Source of the DNA: Shewanella hafniensis
Lineage (GTDB): Bacteria; Pseudomonadota; Gammaproteobacteria; Enterobacterales; Shewanellaceae
Direction of reading: 5' to 3'
DNA length: 47,841 nucleotides
Assembly: GCF_019655335.1 (NCBI RefSeq)
Contig: NZ_BPFD01000034.1
Location: 1 to 47,841 of the forward strand
Part shown: positions 47,527 through 47,841 of the stretch, in pieces
How the letters are laid out: each line of letters begins with the position of its first letter
Numbering within the stretch: position 1 is the first letter of the stretch
Made by a program: the position numbers and the translations under genes
Notes under the pieces: model-generated
Database searches by the model: none
Told to the model about the DNA's origin: nothing
The model's input: the letters and a program-made list of their open reading frames with translations, nothing else

Positions 47527-47841
47527 GTTCTTCTTCCATGGTCAATTTAGTGTTAATCATTATTATTTTATGTTTCATAAGAATAACTACGACTCAGATG
47601 CTACTCGGTTAGTGAATTTATCTGCGACTAAAGTATTTGTAAACCAATTGTTAATGGTATGGCTGCTTGTAAAAATCTAGATTTTATAAGCAGTTAATGT
47701 GAATGTAAATTCAACATGTAACGAGTTGTAACCAAATTTTATTCAAATTTTTGTTTTTTTATGTGGTAAATATGAATAAGCGAATGCGAATTTACGGTCA
47801 ATATGAGTACTTTATATTGATTTGTTGGTTACCATGGCATT

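Overview
The window reads as chromosomal DNA of a Shewanella species (gammaproteobacteria, close to the S. oneidensis / S. putrefaciens / S. baltica group). The basis is protein resemblance: TRAP dicarboxylate uptake genes with a DctB/DctD pair, SstT, CheV, GlyGly-CTERM and P-domain subtilases, a Tat-exported GH109-type enzyme, and the acpH|queA-tgt-yajC-secD-secF block. Species cannot be fixed without a search. There is no rRNA, phage or recognisable transposase.

Layout. 1-4.3 kb: a secreted S8 protease with a GlyGly-CTERM tail behind a CRP-like site. 4.3-8.9 kb: two LysR regulators, one divergent from an MFS exporter (YnfL/YnfM-like), the other from a pair of YdcZ-type small membrane proteins. 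8.9-15.8 kb: dctD-dctB and dctM-dctQ-dctP on the minus strand, with a clear sigma-54 promoter and two phased palindromes upstream of dctP. DctB/DctD probably sense C4-dicarboxylates and switch on the transporter from there. 16.2-20.8 kb: a tRNA/gltX block with seven tandem tRNA-Val(UAC) genes, divergent gltX, then two tRNA-Ala(GGC) and six tRNA-Glu(UUC) genes. Their spacers carry decayed tRNA-Glu copies. As I recall it, E. coli has the same general arrangement of valUXY, gltX and alaWX. 21.3-23.5 kb: an ABC exporter and a 267-bp inverted-repeat element.

23.6-30.9 kb: alkylation repair (Ada-N/AraC/AlkA fusion plus a separate O6-methylguanine methyltransferase), a DEAD-box helicase, a dual-specificity-type phosphatase, CheV, SstT and a CIA30-like protein. 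31.0-32.4 kb: a GH109-type gene broken by one frameshift. 33.0-34.3 kb: a small accessory patch with a DUF4279 gene and a DUF3617 gene. The DUF4279 gene is flanked by two related attC-like sequences, so the patch looks like stranded integron cassettes. 34.5-45 kb: housekeeping genes, namely rluA, an acpH homologue with altered key residues, queA, tgt, yajC-secDF, a DUF2007 zinc-ribbon protein, a rhodanese, a siroheme-synthase (CysG-B) protein whose tail looks like a ruined methyltransferase domain, and yaeQ. 45.1-47.5 kb: a second secreted subtilase with PPC and P domains.

The most interesting items are the tRNA-Glu-derived spacers, the compensatory acceptor-stem change in one tRNA-Val, the cassette-like patch, the vestigial SUMT domain on the CysG-B protein, the degenerate AcpH and the sigma-54 control region of dctPQM. 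I did not find a wholly new defence or metabolic system.
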